A stretch of 64,000 bases of DNA from Corallococcus sp. EGB. GTDB lineage: Bacteria > Myxococcota > Myxococcia > Myxococcales > Myxococcaceae. The position numbers and the translations under genes were made by a program. Location: positions 1,736,001 to 1,800,000 of the forward strand of contig NZ_CP079946.1 in assembly GCF_019968905.1 (NCBI RefSeq), given 5' to 3'. Positions 1 through 7,554 of the stretch are shown piece after piece (position 1 is the stretch's first letter; each line of letters starts with the position of its first letter). Below the pieces are notes generated by a model. It was not told the DNA's origin and searched no databases. It saw nothing but the letters and a program-made list of their open reading frames with translations.

Positions 1-27
1 GGTTTCGTTCAGTTTTGAGGCGAAACC
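1..27. other. short hairpin at window edge
   Basis: A 7-bp inverted repeat (GGTTTCG and CGAAACC) encloses a 13-base loop. It could be part of a terminator between genes of the mobile element, but no T-run follows on either strand and the left context is missing. The rest of the stretch up to 256 shows no gene I can support. Confidence 0.25.
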
Positions 28-269
28 CGCCTTGCGCTGCGCATAACGCCCACCCCACGGGGGCCCGCGTTTTGTCCCAGAATTTCTTCAGCGTGTACGA
101 CCGCCGAGCAAGCCTTGAAGAGGCCGGGCTCCGGAAATCCGAGCCGGGGGGGATCCACTCCCGCCCCCCGCCAGGCCGGGCAAGCCGTCCCGCTCCAGAG
201 AAAGCGACAGGGCACGTGAGCCAGTCCCAAAAGCCGCAGGCATTTACGCGGGTACGGGAGATTCGAAAC

Positions 270-467
270 ATGCTGGAGCCGGTTGAGCAGTACCGGCCCC
301 ACATCATCGAAGCGCTCGCCCGAGAGAACGACGGAGCGAGCGAGCCACTCCCAGAAGTTGCCCCCATTGAAAGGGGGAAAGGGAGATTCGAACCATGCTG
401 GAGCTTGTTGAGCAGTACCGACCCCGCATCATCGACGCACTCACCAAGGCCTCGCCGCAGGGGCTGA
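270..467 (+). pseudogene. truncated, frameshifted copy of the adjacent winged-helix gene (65 codons)
   Basis: The first 20 or so codons (MLEPVEQYRPHIIEAL) are nearly identical to the start of the gene at 395, and the upstream GGGAGATTCGAA ribosome-binding segment is duplicated with them. The offset between the copies is 125 bases, not a multiple of three, so this frame runs through the second copy in the wrong phase and ends in a Pro/Arg/Ser-rich tail. I read it as the remnant of a tandem duplication. It could still be translated as a leader peptide, because it keeps the GGGAG motif at 256-260 and an ATG. No function is claimed. Confidence 0.5.
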
Positions 468-643
468 CGGTGAAGGAGCTGTGCGCCGCGCTTGGCGCCG
501 GAGAGCAGGTCCTCCGCCGTTGCCTCGCCGCCCTCGTGCTGGCTGGCGTCATTCGCGAGGCCGCGAGGTACACGCCCGGAGCGCGCGGCGCGGTGCCTCG
601 GGCCTACAGCCTCACCGACGCGAATCGCGAGGGCGAGCCGTGA
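395..643 (+). CDS. small winged-helix-like DNA-binding protein (82 aa)
   Basis: This is a short basic protein. Residues about 20-50 have the pattern of a winged-helix recognition unit (GLTVKELCAALGAGEQVLRRCLAAL), followed by a loop and a beta-wing-like end (GVIREAARYTPG...PRAYSL). The start codon has GGGAG nine bases upstream and a CCCCC/GGGGG hairpin (361-377) just before it. The family is not recognised beyond the fold. Its position before the candidate origin region and the primase gene suggests a replication or transcription regulator of the mobile element. That role is an inference from context. Confidence 0.55.
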   Translation: MLELVEQYRPRIIDALTKASPQGLTVKELCAALGAGEQVLRRCLAALVLAGVIREAARYTPGARGAVPRAYSLTDANREGEP

Positions 644-688
644 GCGTCCCCCAGCGCATTCAGGACGTCACTCCGGCTGTCAGCTCAC

Positions 689-976
689 TGCCCCGCCTCT
701 CGGCACACCGGGGCACAAAGCGGGGCACCATCGAACGCGAGAAACCTCCAAGAAATCAACGGCTTGGCGGGCCCCTTTGGCTCACTGCCCCGCCTGCCCC
801 GCTTGTTTCAAAGAAGAGAGAGAGAAAGAGGAGGACATACCCCAGAGGGGGAATTACAGACATTCAACTCCTCTCATTCTCTCCATGCACCACTGCGTGT
901 GTTCCGGTGAAACAGCGGGGCAGCGGGGCAGATCGCCAGATTCCCTAGTGATTCTCGCCGCTTAAGCCTGCCCCGC
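689..976. repeat. cluster of seven TGCCCCGC boxes, candidate iteron/origin or operator region
   Basis: This 390-base non-coding gap holds the octamer TGCCCCGC in direct orientation at 689, 786, 795 and 969, and as its complement GCGGGGCA at 720, 915 and 923. Two copies share a longer match (GCTCACTGCCCCGCCT at about 683 and 780). Between them is a purine-rich then pyrimidine-rich stretch (about 807-880) that is AT-richer than its surroundings and could form an imperfect hairpin. The region lies directly upstream of a primase/helicase gene, where integrative elements and satellites often keep their origin. Binding of a replication or regulatory protein is inferred. Confidence 0.45.
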
Positions 977-1077
977 TTTCCGCCCCGCCACTCAATCCGC
1001 CCCGGGCCCACCCCGGATGGCCAGCGCAGCAGCCCTTGGGCTCGCCGCGATTCCCTTCTTTTGCCCTTGGATGTCCC

Positions 1078-3825
1078 GTGGAAGCCTCTGACCCGAACTC
1101 GACTCACTCACTGGAAGCCGCCGCCCTGGAGTACGCGGGGCGCGGCTGGCATGTCTTCCCTTGCTTTGAACCCGTTCGCTCGCCCTCCGGCGCCGTCATT
1201 TGCGCTTGCCCCAAGGGAGCGGAGTGCAGCCAAGCGGGCAAACACCCACGCACACGCAACGGAGTGAAGGACGCCACGACGGACGAGGCCCAAATCCGCG
1301 AGTGGTGGCAGCAGTGGCCGTTCGCCAACGTCGCCATCGCCACGGGTGCCCTCTCCGGCGTGGATGTTGTGGACGCGGACGCGAAGGCCGACGGAGTGGC
1401 GACCCTCGTGAAGCTGGAAGAGGAACGAGGCGAACTGCCTGACACCGTCACGGCCCGCACCAGCGGCGGCGGTTGTCACGTCTACTTCCGCCACGCGGGC
1501 ATGGTGTCGAAGGCTGGCAGCCTTGCGCCCGGCATCGACACCCGGGGCAACGGCGGTTACGTCATCGCGCCCCCGAGCCTTCACCGCACGGGAGAGCGCT
1601 ACGCATGGCTTGAGGGAGCGTCCCCTTCCGAGCTTCCGCCCGCCGAAGCGCCGCAGTGGATTCGCGACGCAGCCCAAGCGAAGCGCACGCGCCCCACGCT
1701 CGCGAAGGGGGAATCGGCGGTGGGTACGTGGCAGCCGCCAACCCAGGATGGACTCACCGAGTCCCAGCTCTGGATGCGGTGGCACGCGACAAGCGCCCCG
1801 GAGCATGCGGCGGCGGTGAAGCGCATGAAGCAGGGCCAGCCCTTGTTCCCCTCTGGGCATCATGAAGGGAACCTCTGGGCCTTCATCTCGTACCTGCGCT
1901 TCAAGGCTCCCGAGGCATCGGACGCAACCGTGCTGCGGCTCTTGGCCCCGTCCGTGACGGCGATGAACTGCGCGAAGCACGACACCGCGCACGTTGCGGA
2001 ACGCCTCCGACGAATCAATGACGATTACGGCGCCGCGCTGGCCGAGTCCGCGCTGATCGCCGCTGCACTGAGAGGCGTGGCCGGGGCCCGCCCGTCAACC
2101 GAGACTCCTGTCCCCTCCGATGCGCCCCCTGGCGCCGACGGCTGGATGGCGGCTCCGGGCTACGCCATCCACGATGGACAGTCGCTCGGCATCTTCAAGC
2201 TCACCGACAAGGGCAACCTTTCCACCATCGCCTCCGCCCCCATCAACATCACCGAGACAGGGGAGGACGAGCACGGCACCTGCTACGTGACGGTGCGGTG
2301 GCGGTACGGGCAACGCGAGCGCGTGGAGACGATGCCGCGCGCCAAGGTCTCGGGGAACGAAATCCTGGAACTGGCCGGTCGCGGCGCGCCCCTCACCAGC
2401 AGCAACAGCAAGAAGGTCCAGGACTTCCTCCAAGCCCAGGAGCAGCACAGTCACGCGAGCTTGCCCCGGGTGCGCATCTTCACTCAGAGCGGCTGGTCCC
2501 ACGACATGAAGAGCTTCGTCGTGGGACGGCAGGTGATTGGCGAGCCCGGCCGCGTCATCATGCCCGGAGAGGCAGCCTTCCTCGATGCGCTCGTGTCGCG
2601 GGGCTCGGCGGATGAACACCTGCGCTTGATGCTGGCCGTTCGTGACAGGGGCCCCTTCGCTGAAATGGCGTGGGCTGCTGGCTTCGCGGCCCCTCTGTTG
2701 CGGCTCTTGGGCCTGCGCAGCATGTGCCTGTCCATCTGGGGCGCCTCGGGGACGGGGAAGTCCGCCGTGCAGGCCACCACCACGTCGGTGTGGGGGCGTC
2801 CTTCTGGCCTCAAGGTCAGCGGGGACGTCTCGTCAGCCGCGTTGCAGGGAGAGCTGTCCCGTCACCGCGACCTGCCCACCTGGATTGACGACACCCAAGT
2901 TACACGCGAGGGAATGACGAACCTCATGGCCTATATCGTGGGGACGGAGACGAGCGGCGCGCGGGCGACGCAGACCGGAGAGCTGCGCGCACGGAAGACC
3001 TGGCGCTCGCTGGCTTTCATCTCCGGCGAAAAGCCGCTGTTGCAGATTGGAGGCGCGGCAGGGGCGAAGAATCGCACGCTGGAGGTGTGCGCCCAGCCGT
3101 TGGGGGACGCGAGCCTCGCCACGCAAACGCACCAGGGCTTGGAGAAGCACCACGGCCACGCGGGGCCCGCCTTCATCCGCGCTCTCATGGAGCGCTACAC
3201 GGGCGCGGACCGACTCGACGAACTCCGCGAGCAACACCGCCAGCTCGCCGCCCAGATGGTGACGGAGACAGCGGAGCAAGCACGCTACGCCGCGCTCCTC
3301 GTGTTGGCCGACATACTCGCGCGCATCCACATCTGCGGCGAGGCCGATGCCCACGCCCAGGCAGCCGCGCTCGAAGCGGGGCACGCCTTCTGCGCGGCGG
3401 TGTTGAAGGAGTCCCGCGAGACGAGGACGACCGCCGACGCGGCCTATGACTTCATCATGAACTACGTCGCCGCGAACTGGTCCGGCTTTGAAAGCTCCTT
3501 CCCCATCAAGCGCCCCGGGATGGTGACGGACGACAGGGACTCCAGCGGGAGGCGGGTTGTCGCCATCTTCCAGACGACGATGCACGACATCGCGAGGGAA
3601 GGACGATTCGACACCCGACAGGTGATGACGGAGCTTGCCGCGAAGGGGTTGGTGTTCAAGGAAGACGGCCACCTGACGCGCAAGGTCTCCGTCGAGGGCA
3701 AGCGTGTGCGCGCCTATTGCTTGGTTCTCGATGACGAGAAGGTGGGGGCGGAGAACGCGCAGGGGGCATCGATTGCCCAGCGACTCCAGGCGCGCCCGTC
3801 GCAGATGGGGAGGGCGGCGTCATGA
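1078..3825 (+). CDS. Prim-Pol / DUF927 primase-helicase of a mobile element
   Basis: The N-terminal 200 residues form a bifunctional primase-polymerase domain: GRGWHVFPC near the start, an acidic VVDADAK motif, GGGCHVYF, and the RGNGGYVIAPPS signature. The C-terminal half is a DUF927-type helicase/ATPase with a Walker A motif (GASGTGKSA, about residue 555) and an acidic TWIDDT segment. Such fusions replicate or prime integrative elements, satellites and plasmids. I chose the GTG at 1078 because the domain begins almost at once; a TTG at 1036 would add 14 residues, and neither has a strong ribosome site. The stop overlaps the next start (ATGA), indicating translational coupling with the excisionase-like gene. 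Confidence 0.85.
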   Translation: MEASDPNSTHSLEAAALEYAGRGWHVFPCFEPVRSPSGAVICACPKGAECSQAGKHPRTRNGVKDATTDEAQIREWWQQWPFANVAIATGALSGVDVVDADAKADGVATLVKLEEERGELPDTVTARTSGGGCHVYFRHAGMVSKAGSLAPGIDTRGNGGYVIAPPSLHRTGERYAWLEGASPSELPPAEAPQWIRDAAQAKRTRPTLAKGESAVGTWQPPTQDGLTESQLWMRWHATSAPEHAAAVKRMKQGQPLFPSGHHEGNLWAFISYLRFKAPEASDATVLRLLAPSVTAMNCAKHDTAHVAERLRRINDDYGAALAESALIAAALRGVAGARPSTETPVPSDAPPGADGWMAAPGYAIHDGQSLGIFKLTDKGNLSTIASAPINITETGEDEHGTCYVTVRWRYGQRERVETMPRAKVSGNEILELAGRGAPLTSSNSKKVQDFLQAQEQHSHASLPRVRIFTQSGWSHDMKSFVVGRQVIGEPGRVIMPGEAAFLDALVSRGSADEHLRLMLAVRDRGPFAEMAWAAGFAAPLLRLLGLRSMCLSIWGASGTGKSAVQATTTSVWGRPSGLKVSGDVSSAALQGELSRHRDLPTWIDDTQVTREGMTNLMAYIVGTETSGARATQTGELRARKTWRSLAFISGEKPLLQIGGAAGAKNRTLEVCAQPLGDASLATQTHQGLEKHHGHAGPAFIRALMERYTGADRLDELREQHRQLAAQMVTETAEQARYAALLVLADILARIHICGEADAHAQAAALEAGHAFCAAVLKESRETRTTADAAYDFIMNYVAANWSGFESSFPIKRPGMVTDDRDSSGRRVVAIFQTTMHDIAREGRFDTRQVMTELAAKGLVFKEDGHLTRKVSVEGKRVRAYCLVLDDEKVGAENAQGASIAQRLQARPSQMGRAAS

Positions 3826-4073
3826 GCCGTCGCACTTGCCAGAAGGGGCCCGCGACGCCAGCAGAGCCGCCCACCGTTGCGGCTCCCGAATTCCTCACCG
3901 TGGAAGAATCCGCCACGCTCCTGCGCGTGAACCGCAAGACGCTGTACGAGGCCATCCGCCTCGGGCAGGTGCCCGGCATCGCCCGCCTCGGCAGAGTGCT
4001 CCGCATCCGCCGCGACGCGCTGCTAGCATGGCGGCCGGGTAACGGCGGTCCTGCGCTCGGAGAGAAGCCATGA
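3822..4073 (+). CDS. excisionase-like helix-turn-helix protein (83 aa)
   Basis: Residues about 24-70 carry the MerR/excisionase-type HTH_17 pattern (FLTVEESATLLRVNRKTLYEAI, then RLGRVLRIRRDALLAW). This is the usual DNA-binding module of small directionality factors. It overlaps both the primase stop and the integrase start by four bases, so the three genes form one tightly coupled unit. A role as recombination directionality factor for the neighbouring integrase, or as repressor of the element, is inferred from family and context. Confidence 0.8.
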   Translation: MSRRTCQKGPATPAEPPTVAAPEFLTVEESATLLRVNRKTLYEAIRLGQVPGIARLGRVLRIRRDALLAWRPGNGGPALGEKP

Positions 4074-5272
4074 GCGTCAGACTGCGGAAATGGAAGACGA
4101 AGGAGGGCAAGGTGCAGGAGGCGTGGTGGGTGGACGTCAAGTACCAGCACCCCAACGGGAAGGTGGAGAGAGTCCGCAAGGCCTCGCCCATCGACACCAG
4201 GAGGGGCGCCGAAGAGTACGAGCGTCAGGTCCGCCACGCCCTGCTCACCGGAACCTTCGGAAAGGAGAACAAGAGCGAGGAAGCGCCCCTCACCATGATG
4301 AACTTCACCCAGCGATTCCTCACCTACAGCGACAACAACAACAAGTACTCCACCGTCGTCAGCAAGCAGCAAATCCTCCGGGACCACATCCTCCCCTTCT
4401 TCGGGGAGATGGCCTTGGACGCCATCGGCCCCGCCGAAATCGAGGACTTCAAGGCCGTCATGAAGAAGAAGGCCCCGAGGCGGGGAAGGCTCTCGGAGAA
4501 TCCGTCCAAGAGGGCGCTCCGCAGGCGCACGGGTTCAAAGCCGAAGACGTTGAGCCTGAAGACCATCAACAACGCCCTGGCCGTCCTCGGCAAGCTGCTC
4601 AATCTCGCGAAGGAGCAAGGCGTCCTGGCGCACGCTCCCGACATGAAACTCTTCAAGTTGAAGAAGCCGGATTTCGACTTCCTCTCCTTCGAAGAAGTGG
4701 AGCAGCTCATCGACTCCGCCGCGCCTCAAGACGTCGCCCTCCTGACGACGGCTCCGAAGACGGGCCTACGGCAGGGGGAACTCATCGGGCTCCAGTGGCC
4801 GGACCTTGACCTCATCCGCGCCAAGCTCCACGTCAAGCGGACCGTCTGGCGCGGTGTCGAAGGCCCACCCAAGGGCGGCAGCACCCGGACGGTGGACCTT
4901 CCAGAGTCCGTCGTGGACGCACTCAAGGCCCACCGGCACCTCCGAGGCCCCTATGTCTTCTGCGAGGAGAACGGTGAGCGCCTCACCCCGGGCAAGATGG
5001 GTGCGCCGCTTCGCCGGGCCCTCCGGGCAGCAGGCATCACCCGCGAAGTGGGGAGAATCGGGTGGCACGACCTGCGCCATACCTACGGGAGCCACCTCGC
5101 CATGAAGGGCGTGCCACTGCGGGTCATCCAGGAACTGATGGGGCACGCCACCCTCAGCATGACGGAGCGGTACGCCCATTTGAGCCCGGACATCAAACGA
5201 GAGGCGGTGAAGGTCCTCGACAGCCGCCCGAGGGGCACACTGGGGGCACACGCGCAGGAGGCCACGGCCTGA
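4070..5272 (+). CDS. tyrosine recombinase / phage-type integrase (400 aa)
   Basis: An N-terminal basic arm-binding region is followed by a SAM-like core-binding domain (about 75-200) and a C-terminal catalytic domain with all the expected residues: R234 (TGLRQGEL), K268, H333 and R336 (HDLRHTYGSHL), H359 (MGHATL) and the nucleophile Y368 (RYAHLS). It should cut and rejoin DNA at attachment sites. The gene is last in the coupled primase-excisionase-integrase unit and stops 47 bases from the 3' end of a tRNA gene, the classical position for an integrase next to its tRNA-borne attachment site. Confidence 0.93.
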   Translation: MSVRLRKWKTKEGKVQEAWWVDVKYQHPNGKVERVRKASPIDTRRGAEEYERQVRHALLTGTFGKENKSEEAPLTMMNFTQRFLTYSDNNNKYSTVVSKQQILRDHILPFFGEMALDAIGPAEIEDFKAVMKKKAPRRGRLSENPSKRALRRRTGSKPKTLSLKTINNALAVLGKLLNLAKEQGVLAHAPDMKLFKLKKPDFDFLSFEEVEQLIDSAAPQDVALLTTAPKTGLRQGELIGLQWPDLDLIRAKLHVKRTVWRGVEGPPKGGSTRTVDLPESVVDALKAHRHLRGPYVFCEENGERLTPGKMGAPLRRALRAAGITREVGRIGWHDLRHTYGSHLAMKGVPLRVIQELMGHATLSMTERYAHLSPDIKREAVKVLDSRPRGTLGAHAQEATA

Positions 5273-5275
5273 AAA

Positions 5276-5305
5276 TGAAAAAGCCCCCAAGTCACAAGGA
5301 CTTGG
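5276..5305 (-). terminator. rho-independent terminator for the tRNA transcript
   Basis: A perfect 7-bp stem (CCAAGTC/GACTTGG) with a 5-base loop is followed, on the minus strand, by GGGCTTTTTCATTTT. It lies just past the 3' ends of the two minus-strand tRNA genes and just past the integrase stop, so it may serve transcripts from both sides. Confidence 0.7.
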
Positions 5306-5319
5306 AGGTTTGTTCGAAG

Positions 5320-5394
5320 TGCCGAAGGCGGGATTCGAACCCGCAACCTCCGCGTTCTGAGCGCGGCGCCTCTACCAGGTTGGGCTACTCCGGC
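5320..5394 (-). tRNA. tRNA with anticodon CAG (leucine codon CTG), class I structure
   Basis: The minus strand folds into a complete cloverleaf of 75 bases: acceptor GCCGGAG/CTTCGGC with discriminator A, anticodon arm CCGCG-CTCAGAA-CGCGG, T arm GCGGG-TTCGAAT-CCCGC, and no encoded CCA. The anticodon reads CAG, which decodes the leucine codon CUG. The variable region has only five bases (AGGTT), whereas bacterial tRNA-Leu normally has a long variable arm. The D stem has three pairs plus a C-A mismatch. The isotype is therefore uncertain. The 3' end faces the integrase gene, so this is the probable integration target. Confidence 0.8.
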
Positions 5395-5421
5395 GGGGTG
5401 TGTCTGTGATTGGATTTGAAG

Positions 5422-5497
5422 TCGGGATGACTGGATTCGAACCAGCGACCTTGCGCGCCCGAGGCGCACGCTCTCAACCAGGCTGAGCTACATCCCG
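5422..5497 (-). tRNA. tRNA-Pro (anticodon CGG)
   Basis: A 76-base cloverleaf on the minus strand: acceptor CGGGATG/CATCCCG with the C1-G72 pair typical of bacterial tRNA-Pro and discriminator A, D arm GCTC/GAGC, anticodon loop CTCGGGC, variable region AGGTC, and T arm GCTGG-TTCGAAT-CCAGT. CCA is not encoded. It lies 27 bases upstream of the CAG tRNA on the same strand, so the two are probably processed from one precursor. Confidence 0.92.
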
Positions 5498-5535
5498 AGG
5501 TGTTTCGACGACCTTCGAGGGAGGACCCGGACACG

Positions 5536-5573
5536 ACAGGGGCCGGGTCCCCCCTCGGGAACCCGGCCCCTGT
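5536..5573. terminator. strong GC-rich hairpin
   Basis: Thirteen-base perfect arms (ACAGGGGCCGGGT and its complement) surround a 12-base loop. It sits between the small minus-strand reading frame that stops at 5612 and the tRNA pair. No T-run follows on either strand, so it may be a processing or rho-independent-like hairpin rather than a textbook terminator. Confidence 0.45.
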
Positions 5574-5611
5574 CCGCGCCAGCCCGGTTCGCCGGGCGGC
5601 GGGTTCGAGGG

Positions 5612-5722
5612 TCAGGTGCCGAGCGGACCGCCACGGAAGGATGCGATGGCCAGCTCCAGGCTCTCCGGAGAAGCCACCGGCGTGGCGGGTCGCTGCGGGT
5701 TCGGCAGATGGGGGTTCAGCAT
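5612..5722 (-). CDS. possible 36-aa peptide with a strong ribosome binding site
   Basis: The second of two nearby ATGs lies seven bases after a consensus AAAGGAGGG (5729-5737), the best ribosome site in this part of the window. The first ATG is too close to it. The frame encodes MLNPHLPNPQRP...ASFRGGPLGT, a Pro-rich start, a short possible helix (SPESLELAIASF) and a Gly-Gly near the end. It is divergent from the gene at 5797 and ends 38 bases before a strong hairpin. I do not recognise the family. A leader peptide of the tRNA transcript or a small precursor peptide are both possible. Confidence 0.45.
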   Translation of the reverse strand: MLNPHLPNPQRPATPVASPESLELAIASFRGGPLGT

Positions 5723-5796
5723 GGGCATCCCTCCTTTCTTGTGGGGAATGACGGGGCGATGATTCCGCGCCTGACGCGCACCTCGCGGAGACACCC

Positions 5797-6948
5797 ATGA
5801 CGGAGCTGGAGACCCTGGCTGCTTTCGAGCAGTACCTTCGCGAAGGCCGGAGCCTCGCCAACGTCGTCCTCCAGGGGCTGGATCTGCGCGCGTGGAGCGA
5901 CGCGCTGCTCGGCGCGGACCTCCCCGGCACCGTCTTCCTGGGCTGCCTCCTGGAGCCCGCGACCCTGCATCAGGTCCTCGAACGGGGCGCCATGGTGTTC
6001 CCGCCGTTCTCCGGGCTGCCCTATTGCCCGTACCGGGGCAGCCTCTACACGCCGGAGGAGCTGTACGCGGGCTTCGACCCGACCCTCCCGGAGACCTACG
6101 CGGACACGCTGGACGCGCGTGTCTACGCGCACTGGAGCTCGCGCGGCGGGGCCCACCCGCCCTCCATCCTGGAGACCCTGGCGCAGCGGCTTCACGACCA
6201 TGCCATCAGTGACGCGCTGGAGGAGGCGCTGGTGGATCAGGGCAAGCCCCGCCGCGTGGTGGCCATCATGGGCGGCCATTCCATGCTGCGGGGCCAGGAC
6301 GACTACCGCTCCGTCGCGGAGCTGGCCCGTTCACTGGTGCGCCTGGGGTTCTTCCTGGTGAGCGGCGGCGGGCCGGGCGCCATGGAGGCCACGCACCTGG
6401 GCGCGTGGTTCGCGTCGCGGGCGGATGCGGACCTGGACGCGGCGCTCGCGGTGCTGGCCCGGGCTCCGTCCTACAAGGACCGGGACTGGCTCTCACGCGC
6501 CTTCGAGGTGCGCGCCACCTGGCCACTTCGCGACGCGGCGGAGATGGGCGACAGCCTGGGCATCCCCACCTGGCTCTATGGCCATGAGCCGCCCAACCCC
6601 TTCGCCACGCGCATCGCGAAGTACTTCGCCAACAGCGTGCGCGAGGAGGGTCTGCTCTCCATCGCCCGCGGCGGCGTCATCTATTCCCCCGGCAGCGCGG
6701 GCACGGTGCAGGAGGTCTTCCAGGACGCCTGCCAGAACCACTACAACACCGTGGGCGTCATCAGCCCCATGGTCTTCCTGGGCCGCGAGTTCTGGACGAA
6801 GACGCGGCCCGTGTACCCGCTGCTGGAGCACCTGGCCCGGGGACAGGAGTACGCGCGACACCTGCTCCTCACGGACTCGCAGGCGGACGTCGTTCAGGCG
6901 CTCATGCGCTTCGACCAGGAGCGTGAAGCCCTGGCGCGGACGGGCTGA
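5797..6948 (+). CDS. LOG/TIGR00730-like Rossmann-fold nucleotide-binding protein (383 aa)
   Basis: The central part begins with RRVVAIMGGHSMLRG and carries SGGGPGAMEA (about 190) and YSPGSAGTVQE (about 298). These correspond to the GGGxxGxM and PGGxGTxxE phosphate-binding motifs of the LOG (lonely guy)/lysine-decarboxylase-like family. The protein is about twice the size of typical LOG enzymes, with an N-terminal extension of about 140 residues, so cytokinin-type phosphoribohydrolase activity cannot be assumed. A GGAG motif lies about nine bases before the ATG. The protein should be cytosolic; its ligand is unknown. Confidence 0.7.
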   Translation: MTELETLAAFEQYLREGRSLANVVLQGLDLRAWSDALLGADLPGTVFLGCLLEPATLHQVLERGAMVFPPFSGLPYCPYRGSLYTPEELYAGFDPTLPETYADTLDARVYAHWSSRGGAHPPSILETLAQRLHDHAISDALEEALVDQGKPRRVVAIMGGHSMLRGQDDYRSVAELARSLVRLGFFLVSGGGPGAMEATHLGAWFASRADADLDAALAVLARAPSYKDRDWLSRAFEVRATWPLRDAAEMGDSLGIPTWLYGHEPPNPFATRIAKYFANSVREEGLLSIARGGVIYSPGSAGTVQEVFQDACQNHYNTVGVISPMVFLGREFWTKTRPVYPLLEHLARGQEYARHLLLTDSQADVVQALMRFDQEREALARTG

Positions 6949-6958
6949 CAGTGGATGC

Positions 6959-7543
6959 TCAGCCCGGATCCACGACCGGGGTGACGGAGCTCAGGTTCAC
7001 GAAGGCGTCTCGCTTCACCCCGTGCTTGAGGAAGTCCTGCACCGCCCGCGCGAGCGTCGCGGCCAGCAGACCCAGGAGCGGCAGGTGCTCGCCACCCTCG
7101 CAGGTGGCCTGGCCTTGCGTGTCCTCGGCGTCGGGAGTGAAGCGTTCATCCCAGCGCACCAGCCCGAACATGCCGTCCGCGGACACCGCACCGTGCACCA
7201 GCGGCGTACCCGTCCTGCGGGCGTGCTCGCTGAGCAGCTGGCGGCTGTCCTGGTTGTCGAAGGCATCCACCAGCAGGTCCGCGCCCTTGCACAGCGCCTC
7301 CACGTTGTCGCGCGTGAGGCGCACGCCGAAGGATTCCGCCTTCACGCCGTGCAGGTTGTGCAGCTGGAGCTTCAGCGCCTCCGCCTTGTTCTTGCCCACG
7401 GACGGCTTCACGTAGGCCTGCGACAGCAGGTTCTTCGACTCCACCCGGTCGAAGTCGATGAACACCTGCGTCGCGTCCAGATTGCGGCACAGCAGCGCCG
7501 TCGTGGACCCGATGGCCCCCACGCCACAGAAGACGATGCGCAT
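6959..7543 (-). CDS. ThiF/MoeB/E1-like adenylyltransferase-fold protein (194 aa)
   Basis: The protein starts directly with the nucleotide-binding loop FCGVGAIGS, continues with an acidic strand and FDRVESKNLLSQ (the ThiF-type D...N...R/Q segment), a K in VGKNKAEALK, and LLVDAFDNQDSR. These are E1-superfamily landmarks. There is no CxxC zinc pair and no obvious catalytic-cysteine domain, and the length is short for MoeB/ThiF (about 245-390 residues). I chose the ATG after GAGGGCGG; a GTG six codons upstream overlaps the preceding gene. It follows an 82-aa gene with a gap of 11 bases or an overlap, so the two are probably one operon. Confidence 0.75.
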   Translation of the reverse strand: MRIVFCGVGAIGSTTALLCRNLDATQVFIDFDRVESKNLLSQAYVKPSVGKNKAEALKLQLHNLHGVKAESFGVRLTRDNVEALCKGADLLVDAFDNQDSRQLLSEHARRTGTPLVHGAVSADGMFGLVRWDERFTPDAEDTQGQATCEGGEHLPLLGLLAATLARAVQDFLKHGVKRDAFVNLSSVTPVVDPG

Positions 7544-7554
7544 GGTGGCCGCCC

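Noticed and set aside
15-269. N-terminal extension of the first small frame (start at 15)
   Set aside because: No ribosome site and no protein-like pattern; the duplicated GGGAG motif marks the ATG at 270 as the ancestral start.
255-400. Left attachment site suggested by GATTCGAAC in the duplicated segment
   Set aside because: Only about ten bases resemble the tRNA T loop; flanking bases do not match the tRNA 3' end, so it is a chance match.
643-1036. Short plus-strand frames between the winged-helix and primase genes
   Set aside because: They overlap each other in different phases, lack ribosome sites, and their residues reflect the TGCCCCGC boxes.
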